The notes beneath the pieces are model-generated. The model was not told the DNA's origin, did not search any database, and saw only the letters and a list, made by a program, of their open reading frames with translations. 5,933 nucleotides of DNA from an uncultured Shinella sp. (lineage in GTDB: Bacteria; Pseudomonadota; Alphaproteobacteria; Rhizobiales; Rhizobiaceae): the NCBI GenBank assembly GCA_946481465.1, contig CAMLOC010000257.1, positions 1 through 5,933 on the forward strand, given 5' to 3'. This document shows, piece after piece, positions 5,589 through 5,933 of the stretch. The stretch's first letter is position 1; every line of letters begins with the position of its first letter. Made by a program: the position numbers and the translations under genes.

Positions 5589-5933
5589 ATGTGTGGAATT
5601 TGCGGAGAAGTCAGGTTCGACGGCGGGTCCCCGTCGGTGTCGGCAATCTCGATCATGGCGGACGTTCTCGCCCCCCGGGGCCCTGATGCCTCAGGCGTCG
5701 TGGTGCGGGGCCCTGTGGGGCTCGGACACCGGAGATTGCGAATCCTCGATCTCTCGGACAGATCGCAGCAGCCGATGGTCGACGCCGATCTCGGCCTGTC
5801 GCTGGTCTTCAACGGCTGCATCTACAACTTCCGCGAACTGCGGGCCGAGCTTGAGGAAAAGGGCTATCGGTTCTTCTCCGACGGCGACACCGAGGTCATC
5901 CTAAAGGCGTGGCATGCCTGGGGCGAGGACTGC
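5589..5933 (+). CDS. asnO: N-acetylglutaminylglutamine amidotransferase (asparagine synthase family), partial, C-terminus missing
   Basis: The first 115 residues of a class II glutamine amidotransferase. The gene runs off the right edge without a stop; full-length relatives are about 590 residues, with a C-terminal asparagine synthase domain. The protein begins MCGICGEVRF, so after methionine removal Cys2 becomes the N-terminal nucleophile that releases ammonia from glutamine. Further conserved pieces are APRGPDASG (28-36), GHRRLRILDLS (46-56), VFNGCIYNFREL (73-84), with Asn75 and Gly76 as the oxyanion-hole pair, and SDGDTEVILKAW (97-108), with Asp100 as the likely glutamine contact. NGCIYN instead of the NGEIYN of ordinary AsnB, together with QPMVDADLGL and YRFFSDGDTEV, matches from memory the NAGGN enzymes (S. 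meliloti AsnO, P. aeruginosa PA3459). These amidate N-acetylglutaminylglutamine to an osmoprotectant. An ngg-type acetyltransferase gene would be expected next. An ordinary AsnB paralogue is the main alternative. Confidence 0.85.
   Translation, partial: MCGICGEVRFDGGSPSVSAISIMADVLAPRGPDASGVVVRGPVGLGHRRLRILDLSDRSQQPMVDADLGLSLVFNGCIYNFRELRAELEEKGYRFFSDGDTEVILKAWHAWGEDC

Noticed and set aside
5557..5904. + strand open frame beginning with TTG across the amidotransferase start
   Set aside because: It is out of frame with the clear MCGICGE amidotransferase sequence that occupies the same bases.

Overview
The window is gene-dense and GC-rich, with the strong third-position G/C bias of an alphaproteobacterium. 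Gene content and order suggest the Rhizobiales (Sinorhizobium/Ensifer, Rhizobium or Shinella type). All six genes lie on the + strand. The first is cut by the left edge and the last by the right edge.

Bases 1-4689 hold a peptide-type (family 5, Dpp/Opp-like) ABC importer. In order they are: the C-terminal three quarters of a periplasmic solute-binding protein (1-1130), a DppB-like permease (1161-2108), one polypeptide that fuses a DppC-like permease to a DppD-like ATPase (2105-3895), and a second, DppF-like ATPase (3892-4689). A GntR/FadR-type (FCD) regulator (4686-5468) follows directly. From the first permease onward each stop codon overlaps the next start in an ATGA tetranucleotide, so transporter and regulator look like one translationally coupled operon. 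Its promoter lies outside the window, to the left.

Bases 5469-5588 are a compact regulatory interval. It contains a GGAAC-N18-TT element resembling the alphaproteobacterial general stress (EcfG/RpoE2) promoter, a perfect 14-bp hairpin followed by a T-rich run, a small inverted repeat, and a strong Shine-Dalgarno sequence unusually far from its start codon. The hairpin can end the transporter operon, but it would also form the 5' leader of the next gene if the stress promoter is real.

Bases 5589-5933 encode the first 115 residues of a class II glutamine amidotransferase of the asparagine synthase superfamily. It closely resembles the N-acetylglutaminylglutamine amide (NAGGN) synthesis enzyme, AsnO in Sinorhizobium meliloti. 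NAGGN is an osmoprotectant dipeptide, so a peptide importer and its regulator sit next to a dipeptide osmolyte gene that may be under stress control.

I see no mobile element, CRISPR array, tRNA or rRNA. All components belong to known families. The observations most worth checking are the layered promoter/hairpin/leader before the amidotransferase, the altered ligand site of the regulator, and the link between transporter and osmolyte gene.
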